Notes under the pieces: model-generated | Seen by the model: the letters and a program-made list of their open reading frames with translations, nothing else | Database searches by the model: none | What the model was told of the DNA's origin: nothing | Program-made: the position numbers and the translations under genes | Shown: positions 1 to 7,803 of the stretch, piece by piece | Layout: each line of letters starts with the position of its first letter | Numbering within the stretch: position 1 is the stretch's first letter | DNA from: JBNJGB01 sp051747385 | Lineage (GTDB): Bacteria; Myxococcota_A; UBA9042; PHBI01; JACKFB01 | Assembly (NCBI GenBank): GCA_051747385.1 | Contig: JBNJGB010000030.1 | Span: forward strand, 1 to 64,000 | Direction of reading: 5' to 3' | DNA length: 64,000 nucleotides

Positions 1-2912
1 GGGCGGAGGCGGTGCTCGGCGCCCGTGAGGACCGCCTCGGTCATGGCCATGCCCCGCCGTCGGAGGCGGTTGATGTAATCCACGAGGACCACGCCGTTGA
101 GGACCGCCACGCCGAAGACGGCGATGAACCCGACGGCCGCGGGTACGGAGACGTACAGCCCGCCGAGCCACAGGGCCACGATCCCGCCGATGGTGGCGAA
201 GGGCACGTTCATGAAGATGAGCGCCGCGTGGCGGGCCCGGCCGAAGGCCGAGAAGAGCATGAGGAAGATGAGGCCGAGGGTGATGGGCAGGACGATGTAC
301 AGGCGCTCCATGGCGCGCTGCTGGTTGTCGAACTGCCCGCCGTACTCCACGAACCAGCCGGGGGGCATGTCCACCTCGGCGTCGACGCGCTCGCGGATGT
401 CCTCCACGACGCTCCCCATGTCCCGGCCGCGCACGTTCAGCTGGACGTACAGGCGTCGGCTGGCCTTGTTGCGGGAGATCATCTTCGGGCCCTCGTAGAC
501 CTCGAAGTCCGCTACCTGCTCGAGGGGGATGAGCGCCCCGCCGGCCGTCCGCAGGGTCAGGGCCTTCATGCGCGCGAGCCGATCGCGCTGGTCCTCGCGG
601 AAGCGCACGAACACCGAGAAGCGGCGGATGCCCTCGAAGACCTGGCCCGCGGCCTCGCCGCCCACGCCCACCTTGACGAAGTCGAGGAGCTCGTCGGTGG
701 AGATGCCGAGGCGGGCGAGCTTCGCGCGGTCGGGCCGGATGAGGATCTGGTTCTTCCCGCCCTGCTGCTGCGCCCGCACGTCCACGGCCCCCGGCACCGT
801 GCGGGCGATGTCCGCCACCCGATGACCGACCGCGGCGAGCCCGTCCAGGTCCTCGCCGAAGACGCTGATGACCACCTGGGCGCGGACGCCGCTCATCAGC
901 TCGTCCGTGCGGAGCTGGATGGGCTGGGAGACGTTGCTGGCCAGGCCGGGGACGTCCGCCCTCAGCGCCTCGGCGATGGCCGACTCCAGCGCCTCGTAGT
1001 CCCGGCCGGACTCCCACTCGTCCAGCGGCTTCAGCCCCACGGTGGTGGCGACGACGTTCACCGGCTCCGGATCGCCGCCCACCTCCGCGCGGCCGACGCG
1101 CGCCCAGGTGCCCGTGACCTCGGGGAAGGTCTCCAGGGTCTCCGAGATGCGCTCGGAGAAGTCGATGGAGCTGTCCAGGTTGGCCCCGGGCGGCAACACG
1201 GAGCGGACCAGGAGCGTCCCCTCCCGGAGCGTGGGCACGAACTCGCTCCCGAGCAGCGGGAACAGGGCCAGGCTTCCCGCGAGGGCCAGCAGCGCGACGG
1301 CGAAGACCGTCTTCCGGAAGCGCACGGCCGCGCGGACGACGGGCCGGTACAGCCACCGCAGGCCGGCGACCACCCGGGGCTCACGCTGGGCCGAGCCGCG
1401 GCCGAACATCAGGCTGCTCAGGACCGGGACCACCACCAGGGCCAGGAGCAACGCGCCGCCGATGGCCAGCGCGAACGTCGTGGCCATCGGGGTGAACAGC
1501 TTGCCCTCCACCCCGTGCAGGGTGAACAGGGGGAGGAACACGATGACGATGATGGAAAACGAGAAGACGACGGGGCGAGCCACCTCCTTCGCCGCCTCCA
1601 GCACCAGCCGCCGCATGGACAGGGTCTCGTCGCCGCTGCGCTCCTCCAGGTGCCGGAAGACGTTCTCGAGGACCACGGTCGCGCCGTCGCCCATGATGCC
1701 GATGCCGATGGCCAGGCCGCCCAGGCTCATCAGGTTCGCCGAGAGGCCGAGGTGATCCATGCCGATGAACGCGACGAGGCTCGAGAACGGCAGCGCCCCC
1801 ATGATGATGAGCGTGGACCGGACGTTGCCCAGGAACAGGTAGAGGCACAGCAGCACCAGGACGGCCCCGAACAGGAGCGCGTCGGTCACCGTCCCGACCG
1901 CCTGGTCGACCAGCTCGGCCTGGGAGTAGTAGGGCTCCAGGACCATGCCGTCCGGGAGCGCCTTCCGGACGGCCGGCAGGCGGGCGTCGATGGCGGCCAG
2001 CACGTCCTGGGTGTTGGAGCCCTGCAGCTTGAGCACGAACCCGCCGACCGTCTCCTCGCCCCGCGCCACCTGCGCGCCCCGGCGGATGGCGCCCCCGAAC
2101 GCCACGTCGGCCACGTCGTCGACCGTGACGGGCGTCCCCTCGTGGGCCTTCAGGACGATGTGGCGGATGTCCTCGAGCCCCTTCCGGTCCGGGTCGATCC
2201 ATCCGTAGCCCCGGATGATGTACTCCTCCCCCCCGCGCTCCAGGAACGACGCGCCGACGTTCCGGTTGTTCTCGCGGAGCGCCTTCACCACGTCCTCGAC
2301 CGCGATGTGGCGGGCCAGCAGCGCCTCCAGGTCCAGCCGCACCTGGTACTGCTTCTGGAAGCCGCCGAGGGAGAGCACCTCCGTGACCCCCGCGATGGTC
2401 CGGAGCATGGGCTTGACGATCCAGTCCTGGGCGCTCCGCAGCTCGGTCAGGGACCAGTCGGCGCCCTCGGCGTTCCGGATCTCGTACATGAACACGCGGC
2501 CCAGGCCCGTGGTCATGGGGCCGAGCCCGGGCTCTCCCAGGCCCGGCGGGATGGCCTCGCGGGCCTCCTGGAGGCGCTCGTTCACCAGGCGGCGGGCGAA
2601 GTAGTAGTCCGTGCCGTCCTCGAAGTAGACGTTCACCCGCGACAGGCCGAACACCGACGTGCTCTGCACGCGCTCCAGGTGCGGCAGGCCGTACATGGAG
2701 ATCTCGATCGGGTAGCTGATCTGCTTCTCCACGTCGACGGGCGACAGGCCCGGCGCCTCCGTGAAGACCTGGACCATCGTGGGCGTGGCGTCCGGGAACG
2801 AGTCGACGGGGACTTGACGGAACGACGCGTAGCCCAGCCCCAGGATGCCCGCGGTGAGCACGAGCACCAGGAGGCGGTTCGTCAGCGCCACCTCGACGAT
2901 GCGATCGATCAT
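1..2912 (-). CDS. CusA/CzcA-type heavy-metal efflux RND pump (3' end outside window)
   Basis: Inner-membrane proton-driven pump of a tripartite metal exporter (HME-RND family). About 970 codons are present from ATG (MIDRIVEVALTNRLLV) and the frame is open to the left edge; members are about 1,030-1,050 residues, so the last 50-80 residues are missing. The membrane-segment motif GIGIMGDGATVVLEN is present, with D409 and E416 matching conserved acids of the proton relay. The position of CzcA D402 is glycine, as is usual for CusA-like rather than CzcA-like pumps, so the metal (Cu/Ag or another) is not settled. It starts 12 bp after the adaptor gene stop. Family assignment is secure; substrate is inference. 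Confidence 0.93.
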   Translation of the reverse strand, partial: MIDRIVEVALTNRLLVLVLTAGILGLGYASFRQVPVDSFPDATPTMVQVFTEAPGLSPVDVEKQISYPIEISMYGLPHLERVQSTSVFGLSRVNVYFEDGTDYYFARRLVNERLQEAREAIPPGLGEPGLGPMTTGLGRVFMYEIRNAEGADWSLTELRSAQDWIVKPMLRTIAGVTEVLSLGGFQKQYQVRLDLEALLARHIAVEDVVKALRENNRNVGASFLERGGEEYIIRGYGWIDPDRKGLEDIRHIVLKAHEGTPVTVDDVADVAFGGAIRRGAQVARGEETVGGFVLKLQGSNTQDVLAAIDARLPAVRKALPDGMVLEPYYSQAELVDQAVGTVTDALLFGAVLVLLCLYLFLGNVRSTLIIMGALPFSSLVAFIGMDHLGLSANLMSLGGLAIGIGIMGDGATVVLENVFRHLEERSGDETLSMRRLVLEAAKEVARPVVFSFSIIVIVFLPLFTLHGVEGKLFTPMATTFALAIGGALLLALVVVPVLSSLMFGRGSAQREPRVVAGLRWLYRPVVRAAVRFRKTVFAVALLALAGSLALFPLLGSEFVPTLREGTLLVRSVLPPGANLDSSIDFSERISETLETFPEVTGTWARVGRAEVGGDPEPVNVVATTVGLKPLDEWESGRDYEALESAIAEALRADVPGLASNVSQPIQLRTDELMSGVRAQVVISVFGEDLDGLAAVGHRVADIARTVPGAVDVRAQQQGGKNQILIRPDRAKLARLGISTDELLDFVKVGVGGEAAGQVFEGIRRFSVFVRFREDQRDRLARMKALTLRTAGGALIPLEQVADFEVYEGPKMISRNKASRRLYVQLNVRGRDMGSVVEDIRERVDAEVDMPPGWFVEYGGQFDNQQRAMERLYIVLPITLGLIFLMLFSAFGRARHAALIFMNVPFATIGGIVALWLGGLYVSVPAAVGFIAVFGVAVLNGVVLVDYINRLRRRGMAMTEAVLTGAEHRLR

Positions 2913-2924
2913 GGGTGGCTCCCC

Positions 2925-4142
2925 TCAGTGCTGGTGGGCTGCGCTGCGACCCGACGCGGTGAGGGCCGCCTTCAGGTCGAAGGCGCCCGCGGTCACGACG
3001 GGCCGGCCCGGCTCGAGCCCTTCGAGGATCTCCACCAGGCCTCCGCTCTCCACGCCCAGCTCCACGGGGCGGGGCACGAAGACGCCCTCCTCTTCGCCCG
3101 GAACGAAGACGACCTCCTCGCCGCCCACCCGCTGCACGGCGTCCACCGGGACGAGGGGGTGCGTGTGCCCGGCGTCGTCGGACGTGAGCTGGATGTTCGC
3201 GAACATGCCCGGTCGCAGCTCGCCGTCGGGGTTGTCCAGGGTGACGCGGATGGGCAGGGCCCGCGTGTCCGGGTCCACGCTCCGGCCGACCCAGCCGATC
3301 TCGCCCCGCCAGACGCGATCCGGATAGGCCCGGAGGGTGACCAGGGCCTTCATGCCCTCGTGGATCTTCGGGATGTCCTTCTCGTACACGCGCCCGACCA
3401 CCCAGACCTCGCTGTCGTCCGCCACCACGAACAGGGCGTCCCGGGGGCCCTTGGCCTCTCCCAGGGTGGCGTGCTGCTCGATGACGGTCCCGGCGATGCG
3501 GCTCCGGAGGGGATACGTCGCGCCCTCCCCGCCCTTCACGCCCAGCGTCTCCAGCCGCGCCGCCGCCCCCTCCAGGCCGGCCTCGGCCTCGCGGAGCGCC
3601 CCCTTCGCCTCGACCAGCGAGCGCTCGGAGGCGATCCCCGCCTTCCGGAGCCGCCGCTGGCGCCGGAAGTTGGAGCGCGCCACGTCCACCCGGGCCCGGG
3701 CCTCCTGCACGGCCGCGCGAGCCTTGCCGAGGGCCACGCTCCGCATGACGGCGACGACCTGGCCGACCTCCACCTCGTCGCCCAGGGACGTCGGGACCTC
3801 GACCACCTGGCCCTCCACCAGCGGGGAGATGTGGGCGACCCGCGACACGTCGTGCTTCACGGTCGCGGTGGCCTCGACGTCGTCCCTGAGGCTGCCGGTC
3901 TCCACGGGCTTCACGCGCACCCCGGCTCGCTCCAGGGCCTCCGGCGCGAGCTTCACGTGGCCGAGCGCCTCGCCGTGGGCCTCGTGGGCCTCCCCGACCT
4001 CCTCGCCGGCGTGGGCTCCGCGACCCTCGTCCTCGTGGCCCGGGTGGGTGTCCCCTCCGCCCTTGTCGCACGCCGGCGTGCCCAGCGCGAGGCAGGCCAG
4101 GAGGGCCACGGTGGAGAATCCCGTCGTGGTGCCCTCAGTCAT
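2925..4142 (-). CDS. CusB/CzcB-type periplasmic adaptor lipoprotein
   Basis: Membrane-fusion subunit joining the RND pump to the outer-membrane channel. 405 residues. The N-terminus has a hydrophobic stretch ending in a lipobox (GTPAC, lipid on Cys25), so it is probably anchored as a lipoprotein. Residues 30-62 are rich in His, Glu and Asp (HPGHEDE, GAHAGEE, EAHEAHGEALGH), and the protein ends in HQH; these are plausible periplasmic metal ligands. Then follow the barrel-sandwich, a coiled-coil hairpin (about 140-190) and beta-barrel domains. The start overlaps the end of the outer-membrane factor gene by 8 bp, indicating translational coupling. Confidence 0.93.
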   Translation of the reverse strand: MTEGTTTGFSTVALLACLALGTPACDKGGGDTHPGHEDEGRGAHAGEEVGEAHEAHGEALGHVKLAPEALERAGVRVKPVETGSLRDDVEATATVKHDVSRVAHISPLVEGQVVEVPTSLGDEVEVGQVVAVMRSVALGKARAAVQEARARVDVARSNFRRQRRLRKAGIASERSLVEAKGALREAEAGLEGAAARLETLGVKGGEGATYPLRSRIAGTVIEQHATLGEAKGPRDALFVVADDSEVWVVGRVYEKDIPKIHEGMKALVTLRAYPDRVWRGEIGWVGRSVDPDTRALPIRVTLDNPDGELRPGMFANIQLTSDDAGHTHPLVPVDAVQRVGGEEVVFVPGEEEGVFVPRPVELGVESGGLVEILEGLEPGRPVVTAGAFDLKAALTASGRSAAHQH

Positions 4143-5424
4143 GGTGCTCGTCCCAGACCGGTGCCCCGAGCAGCTCCTCGAGGGCGCTGATGGCCTCGTG
4201 ATAGTCCTCGTGGGCGTCCAGGGCCTCGCGCTGGGCAGCCAGCAGCCGATCCCGGGCGGTCATGACGTCGAGCAGGCTCATCTCGCCCAGCTCGAACCCC
4301 TTCAGCAGCAGCGCGAGCTGCTCCCGGAAGGCCGGCAGGACCCCCGTCTCGAACACGGCCACCTGCTCGGCCGCCCCGTCCACGGCCTCGATCCGCTCCA
4401 TGAGCCGCGTCCGGAGCGTGGTCCGGCGGTTCTCGATGCGCTGGCGGACCACGGCGGCGCGGGCGTCGGCCTTCGCCACCTCGGCGTCGTTCCGGTTCCA
4501 GGCCGGGATGGGCACGCTCAGGGAGAAGAGGAGCTTCTTCTCCACGGCGAGCCCCACGTCCTCGTGCTCGTAGCCCAGGCCGAACGCCGGGTCCGGCCAG
4601 GCCTTCCTCCGGGCCAGCGACTGCGTGGCCTGGACCTCCTCGAGGCGAGCGCCGAGCGTGACCAGCCGCGGATCGTGGTCCATGGCCCGCTGGACGAGCG
4701 CGTCCGCCGACGGCAGCGCCGTGGGCTCCACGAGGTCACCCTCGGGCGCGGGCGGCTCCTCCTCCGTCCAGCCCGCGGCCTCGGCCAGGGCGTGCAGCGA
4801 GCGCAGGTACGCGGTCCGACGCTTCACCATCCGCTGCCGCGCCCGCGCCAGCTCCGCCTCCGAGACCAGGACCGACAGCCTCGGCTCCTCCCCGGCCTCG
4901 TAGCGCTTGCGAGCATAGCCGAGGATCTCCTCGCTGAACGCGAGGATCTCGCGCTCCAGCTCCAGGCGCTTCCGAGCCACCAACCCGCGGCGGAACAGGC
5001 GGTGCACCTGCTCGTGGACCCGCCAGTCGGCCTCGTCCACGCTGCGCCGGAGGGCGCGCCTCGACTTCCGGGCGGCCTCCCTGCGCAGCCCGCGCTGGCC
5101 CGCCACCTCGACGCGCTGCCTCACGCCGACCTCCCAGCGGGTCACGCCCTCGCCCGTGACGTCGGCGTCGAGGGACGTCTCCAGCTCGGGATTGTGCCGG
5201 AGCGGGATCCCGGCCCCCTCGACGGCGGCCTCCCCCAGCCGGACCCGCGCCCGGGCCTCGAGGACCTGCGGCGCGTGCTCGTGGGCGAACGCCAGGATCT
5301 CGCCCAGGGTCACCGGGCGGCCCATGGCCTCCGGCGGCTCGTCGGCCTCCGGCGTGGCCGCGGACGCGCTCCCGGCGGCGACCGCCACGGCCACGATACT
5401 ACTCACGATAGTAGGACTTCGCAT
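4135..5424 (-). CDS. CusC/CzcC-type outer-membrane factor (TolC family)
   Basis: Trimeric outer-membrane channel of the metal exporter. 429 residues with a short signal peptide (MRSPTIVSSIVAVAVAAG, cleavage near SASA) and two OEP repeats of long helices (about 60-220 and 245-415), typical for the family. The start lies 33 bp after the M56 peptidase stop and the stop overlaps the adaptor gene by 8 bp. Codons 4-9 contain a palindrome matching the one in front of blaI (see 5397-5413), so the repressor may also act at the border of the pump genes. No charged insert or unusual residue was noticed. Confidence 0.92.
   Translation of the reverse strand: MRSPTIVSSIVAVAVAAGSASAATPEADEPPEAMGRPVTLGEILAFAHEHAPQVLEARARVRLGEAAVEGAGIPLRHNPELETSLDADVTGEGVTRWEVGVRQRVEVAGQRGLRREAARKSRRALRRSVDEADWRVHEQVHRLFRRGLVARKRLELEREILAFSEEILGYARKRYEAGEEPRLSVLVSEAELARARQRMVKRRTAYLRSLHALAEAAGWTEEEPPAPEGDLVEPTALPSADALVQRAMDHDPRLVTLGARLEEVQATQSLARRKAWPDPAFGLGYEHEDVGLAVEKKLLFSLSVPIPAWNRNDAEVAKADARAAVVRQRIENRRTTLRTRLMERIEAVDGAAEQVAVFETGVLPAFREQLALLLKGFELGEMSLLDVMTARDRLLAAQREALDAHEDYHEAISALEELLGAPVWDEHHD
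5397..5413. promoter_or_regulatory. putative internal BlaI-type operator inside the outer-membrane factor gene
   Basis: TACTA-N7-TAGTA palindrome overlapping codons 4-9 of the outer-membrane factor gene. It matches 13 of 17 positions with the palindrome in front of blaI, including the shared half ACGATAGTA. BlaI/MecI/CopY-family repressors bind short TAC/GTA-type palindromes. The location inside coding sequence is unusual, and binding is inference. Confidence 0.5.
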
Positions 5425-5457
5425 GGTCGGGAACCTCGGCGAGGGGGCCGGCGCGCC

Positions 5458-6501
5458 TCAGTGGAGCGTGAGCGCGGCCAGGAGGTGTTCGAGGACGCAG
5501 TGGAGCGAGAGCGCCTGCGCCTGGATGAGGTGCGGGACGAGCAGCGCCGCCCCGGACAGGACCACGAGCAGCGAGAGGCTCTCCCGGGCCTGGTCCCGCT
5601 CGGGGACCACCCGGCCCCCCCGATCGGTGGCCAGGAGGAGCTCCACGCGGGCGGTCAGCGAGCGCGTGTCTCCGTCGCACAGGGCGCACGCCGTGCCCTG
5701 GACCGCGGGGTGGTCCGCCCGGAGGCGCGCGGCCGTCACGAGGGCCTCGGCGACGGCCACCGGGGAGAGGCCGTGGGCGACCGCGTGCCTGTCGCAGTGC
5801 ACCTCGCGGGCGAAGGCCCAGGCCTCGGCGGGCCGCGAGAGGAGCGACGCGAAGGGGTTCACCGCCTGCGCGAGCAGCACGAGCGAGACCTGCAGGGGAT
5901 CGCGCCGGACGAGGTGCGACAGCTCGTGGAGCAGCGCGGCCTCCAGCGCGCGGTCGTCGAGGCGCGCCACCAGGTCCGCGGCGATCTCGATGCGGGGGCG
6001 GAGGTAGCCCCGGGTGGCGCAGGGCAACCCCGCGCAGCCGACCACCGCGACGCGGTCCGCCACCGGGCCCAGGCGCGGGTGGGCTCCGCACAGCGCCCGG
6101 ACGCGCCGGGCCGCGGGGTGATTCTCGAGGTGCGCGTGGGCCGGGTGGGCCGACCGCCACCGCCGGCGCAGCGACAGCGGGACGAGGACGGCCAGGAGGC
6201 CCCCGCCGAGGCCGAACGCCGCCTGCCGCCAGCCGGGCTCGCCCAGGGCCAGGCCGTCGCAGCAGGCCCGCGCCATCCCGCCGGTGTCCAGCACGTGGAC
6301 CAGGGCGGAGGCGAGCCAGACCAGCGGGAGCAGCGCCGGCACGACCAGGGCCGCGTGGACCGCCGGCCGATCGAAGTCCACCGGATCGGTCACGCGGGCC
6401 AGGCGTCCGCGGAGCCACAGCCGCGCGGCCAGGGTCAGGGCGCCGGCGAGGAAGAGGTAGCTCCAGGCGGCGCCGAGGAGATCGTGCGTCCACCCGGTCA
6501 T
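5458..6501 (-). CDS. M56 family (BlaR1/MecR1-like) membrane metallopeptidase
   Basis: Zinc-dependent intramembrane-type peptidase expected to cut its partner repressor after a signal. 347 residues from an ATG overlapping the blaI stop (ATGA). The zinc site HELSH is at 192-196 with the third ligand in EVHCD (Glu233); hydrophobic segments lie near 10-30, 48-70, 95-112, 203-222 and 310-325. Unlike BlaR1 there is no penicillin-binding sensor domain: after the protease region only about 110 residues remain, ending in a Cys/His-bearing tail (LSLHCVLEHLLAALTLH). With the pump genes directly downstream, a metal or stress signal is more likely than a beta-lactam; that is inference. Confidence 0.88.
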   Translation of the reverse strand: MTGWTHDLLGAAWSYLFLAGALTLAARLWLRGRLARVTDPVDFDRPAVHAALVVPALLPLVWLASALVHVLDTGGMARACCDGLALGEPGWRQAAFGLGGGLLAVLVPLSLRRRWRSAHPAHAHLENHPAARRVRALCGAHPRLGPVADRVAVVGCAGLPCATRGYLRPRIEIAADLVARLDDRALEAALLHELSHLVRRDPLQVSLVLLAQAVNPFASLLSRPAEAWAFAREVHCDRHAVAHGLSPVAVAEALVTAARLRADHPAVQGTACALCDGDTRSLTARVELLLATDRGGRVVPERDQARESLSLLVVLSGAALLVPHLIQAQALSLHCVLEHLLAALTLH

Positions 6502-6926
6502 TCGCCCTCTCGCTCCTTCCGGGCCGCGATGAGGGCCTCGAGCCGGTCCAGGGTGTCCGCGTCCCCCTCCGAGAGCTCGTCGATGAGCATGGACACGGCC
6601 GCCGCGCGGCTCGAGGGGGGGAGGCTGCGCATCACCTCGACGGCCATGCGCGTGTGGAACGTCTCCCGGTCCATGACCGGGCTGTACAGGTAGCGCCGCC
6701 CGTCCCGGTGGCGCTCGAGGAGGCCCTTGTCGTGGAGCCGCTTCACCGTGGTCATGACGGTGGTGTAGGCGATGTCCCGCTCCTCCTCCAGCAGGTCGCA
6801 GACCTGGCGGACGGAGAAGGCCTCCCACCCGCGCGACCACACGCGGTCCATGATCTCGGCCTCCAGGTCGAACAGGGCCACGCGCGTGCCCTGCTCGTCC
6901 GGCCGGATGCGGAGCTTCTTGAACAA
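6498..6926 (-). CDS. BlaI/MecI/CopY-family transcriptional repressor
   Basis: Winged-helix repressor, 142 residues, with the family pattern LFDLEAEIMDRVWSRG, a recognition region AYTTVMTTVKRLHDKGLL, and a C-terminal dimer region. No CopY-type Cys-x-Cys metal motif is present, so release probably depends on cleavage by the adjacent M56 peptidase rather than on direct metal binding. The start is TTG, chosen because GGGAGG lies 5 bp upstream; no ATG is available in frame. It is the first gene of the probable five-gene operon and has a palindrome 22 bp upstream of its start, pointing to autorepression. Confidence 0.9.
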   Translation of the reverse strand: MFKKLRIRPDEQGTRVALFDLEAEIMDRVWSRGWEAFSVRQVCDLLEEERDIAYTTVMTTVKRLHDKGLLERHRDGRRYLYSPVMDRETFHTRMAVEVMRSLPPSSRAAAVSMLIDELSEGDADTLDRLEALIAARKEREGE

Positions 6927-6947
6927 CGGCCCTCCCGGCGAACACCC

Positions 6948-6962
6948 ACTATCGACGATAGT
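6948..6962. promoter_or_regulatory. BlaI-type operator overlapping the operon promoter
   Basis: Perfect 15-bp palindrome ACTATCG-A-CGATAGT located 22-36 bp upstream of the TTG start of blaI. A -35-like TTGACG on the minus strand (6979-6984) and -10-like TACTAT (6958-6963) or CTATCG (6956-6961) place the operator on the -10 region, suitable for repression. Spacing is 15 or 17 bp according to the -10 chosen. Confidence 0.65.
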
Positions 6963-6984
6963 AGTACCTGCCCCGCCACGTCAA

Positions 6985-7015
6985 TGGGGTCAAGCCTACT
7001 CACTTCTCACTTTTC
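6985..7015 (+). repeat. 31-bp dispersed repeat, copy 1
   Basis: Begins TGGGGTCAAGCC and ends CTCACTTTTC. An identical 31-bp stretch lies in the same orientation at 31207-31237, 24 kb away. It is intergenic, directly upstream of the blaI promoter elements. Length and exact identity exclude chance; it resembles small mobile or REP-like intergenic elements, but no transposase is nearby. Confidence 0.75.
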
Positions 7016-7188
7016 GCGCACCACTCCCGCTGCCCCGACAGGAGGAGAACGCGCGCCCGCGGCCTCGCCAGCGGTGTTCGCCACGATCGGGCAAGCCGAA
7101 GCTCGGGCGGCGCCCCCCGAGGGGTCGAACGGGAGGCGACGGGCGGCGGTACTGACCGCACCGGGCCGATCTGCTACGGTCCGTCGCC

Positions 7189-7803
7189 ATGTTCGGGCGG
7201 TACCCCAGCGGGCACATCGAGGTCATCTGCGGCAGCATGTTCTCCGGCAAGTCGGAGGAGCTGATCCGCCGCATCCGCCGCGCGCGCATCGCGCGCCAGC
7301 GCGTACAGGTCTTCAAGCCGGCCGTGGACACCCGGTCCGGCGACGGGGACATCACGAGCCACTCGGCCATGCGCCTGGCCGCCGAGCAGCACGCGTCCAG
7401 CGAGGAGATCCTCCGCGCCGTGGACGACCGCACCGACGTCGTGGGCATCGACGAGGTGCAGTTCTTCGACGCCGGCATCGTCGAGGTCATCGACAAGCTC
7501 GCCAACATGGGTAAGCGCGTCGTCGTGGCCGGCCTGGACCAGGACTACCTGGGCCGCCCCTTCGAGCCCATGCCCCAGATCATGGCCATCGCCGAGTACG
7601 TCACGAAGGCCCTCGCCGTGTGCTCCCGCTGCGGGGCGCCCGCGAACCGCTCCCAGCGCCTGGTGGCCGACGACGGCCGGGTGCTGGTCGGCGCCGGCGA
7701 CACCTACGAGGCGCGCTGTCGCCGCTGCTTCGAGCCCGACCTGAGCCGCCAGCTCGGGATGGACCTCCCCGGGCGGAGCATCCCCGTCGAGGAGGAGCCC
7801 TGA
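7189..7803 (+). CDS. tdk: thymidine kinase (type II)
   Basis: Phosphorylates thymidine to dTMP in the salvage pathway. 204 residues, the usual length. P-loop GSMFSGKS at 15-22, the DEVQFF motif (catalytic acid region) near 88-93, and a structural zinc site made of CSRC and CRRC pairs in the C-terminal half. The lasso region GLDQDYLGRPF is present. Its stop codon overlaps the start of the following secreted-protein gene by one base, suggesting co-transcription although the two products have no evident link. Confidence 0.96.
   Translation: MFGRYPSGHIEVICGSMFSGKSEELIRRIRRARIARQRVQVFKPAVDTRSGDGDITSHSAMRLAAEQHASSEEILRAVDDRTDVVGIDEVQFFDAGIVEVIDKLANMGKRVVVAGLDQDYLGRPFEPMPQIMAIAEYVTKALAVCSRCGAPANRSQRLVADDGRVLVGAGDTYEARCRRCFEPDLSRQLGMDLPGRSIPVEEEP

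Noticed and set aside
12..4190. Very long plus-strand reading frames opposite the pump operon (and similar ones of up to 1,840 codons elsewhere)
   Set aside because: Low-complexity Arg/Pro/Gly/His composition and complete overlap with well-identified genes; normal shadows of GC-rich coding DNA.
5458..6926. Beta-lactam resistance regulation
   Set aside because: The M56 protein has no penicillin-binding domain and no beta-lactamase gene is near; the pump genes are the obvious targets.
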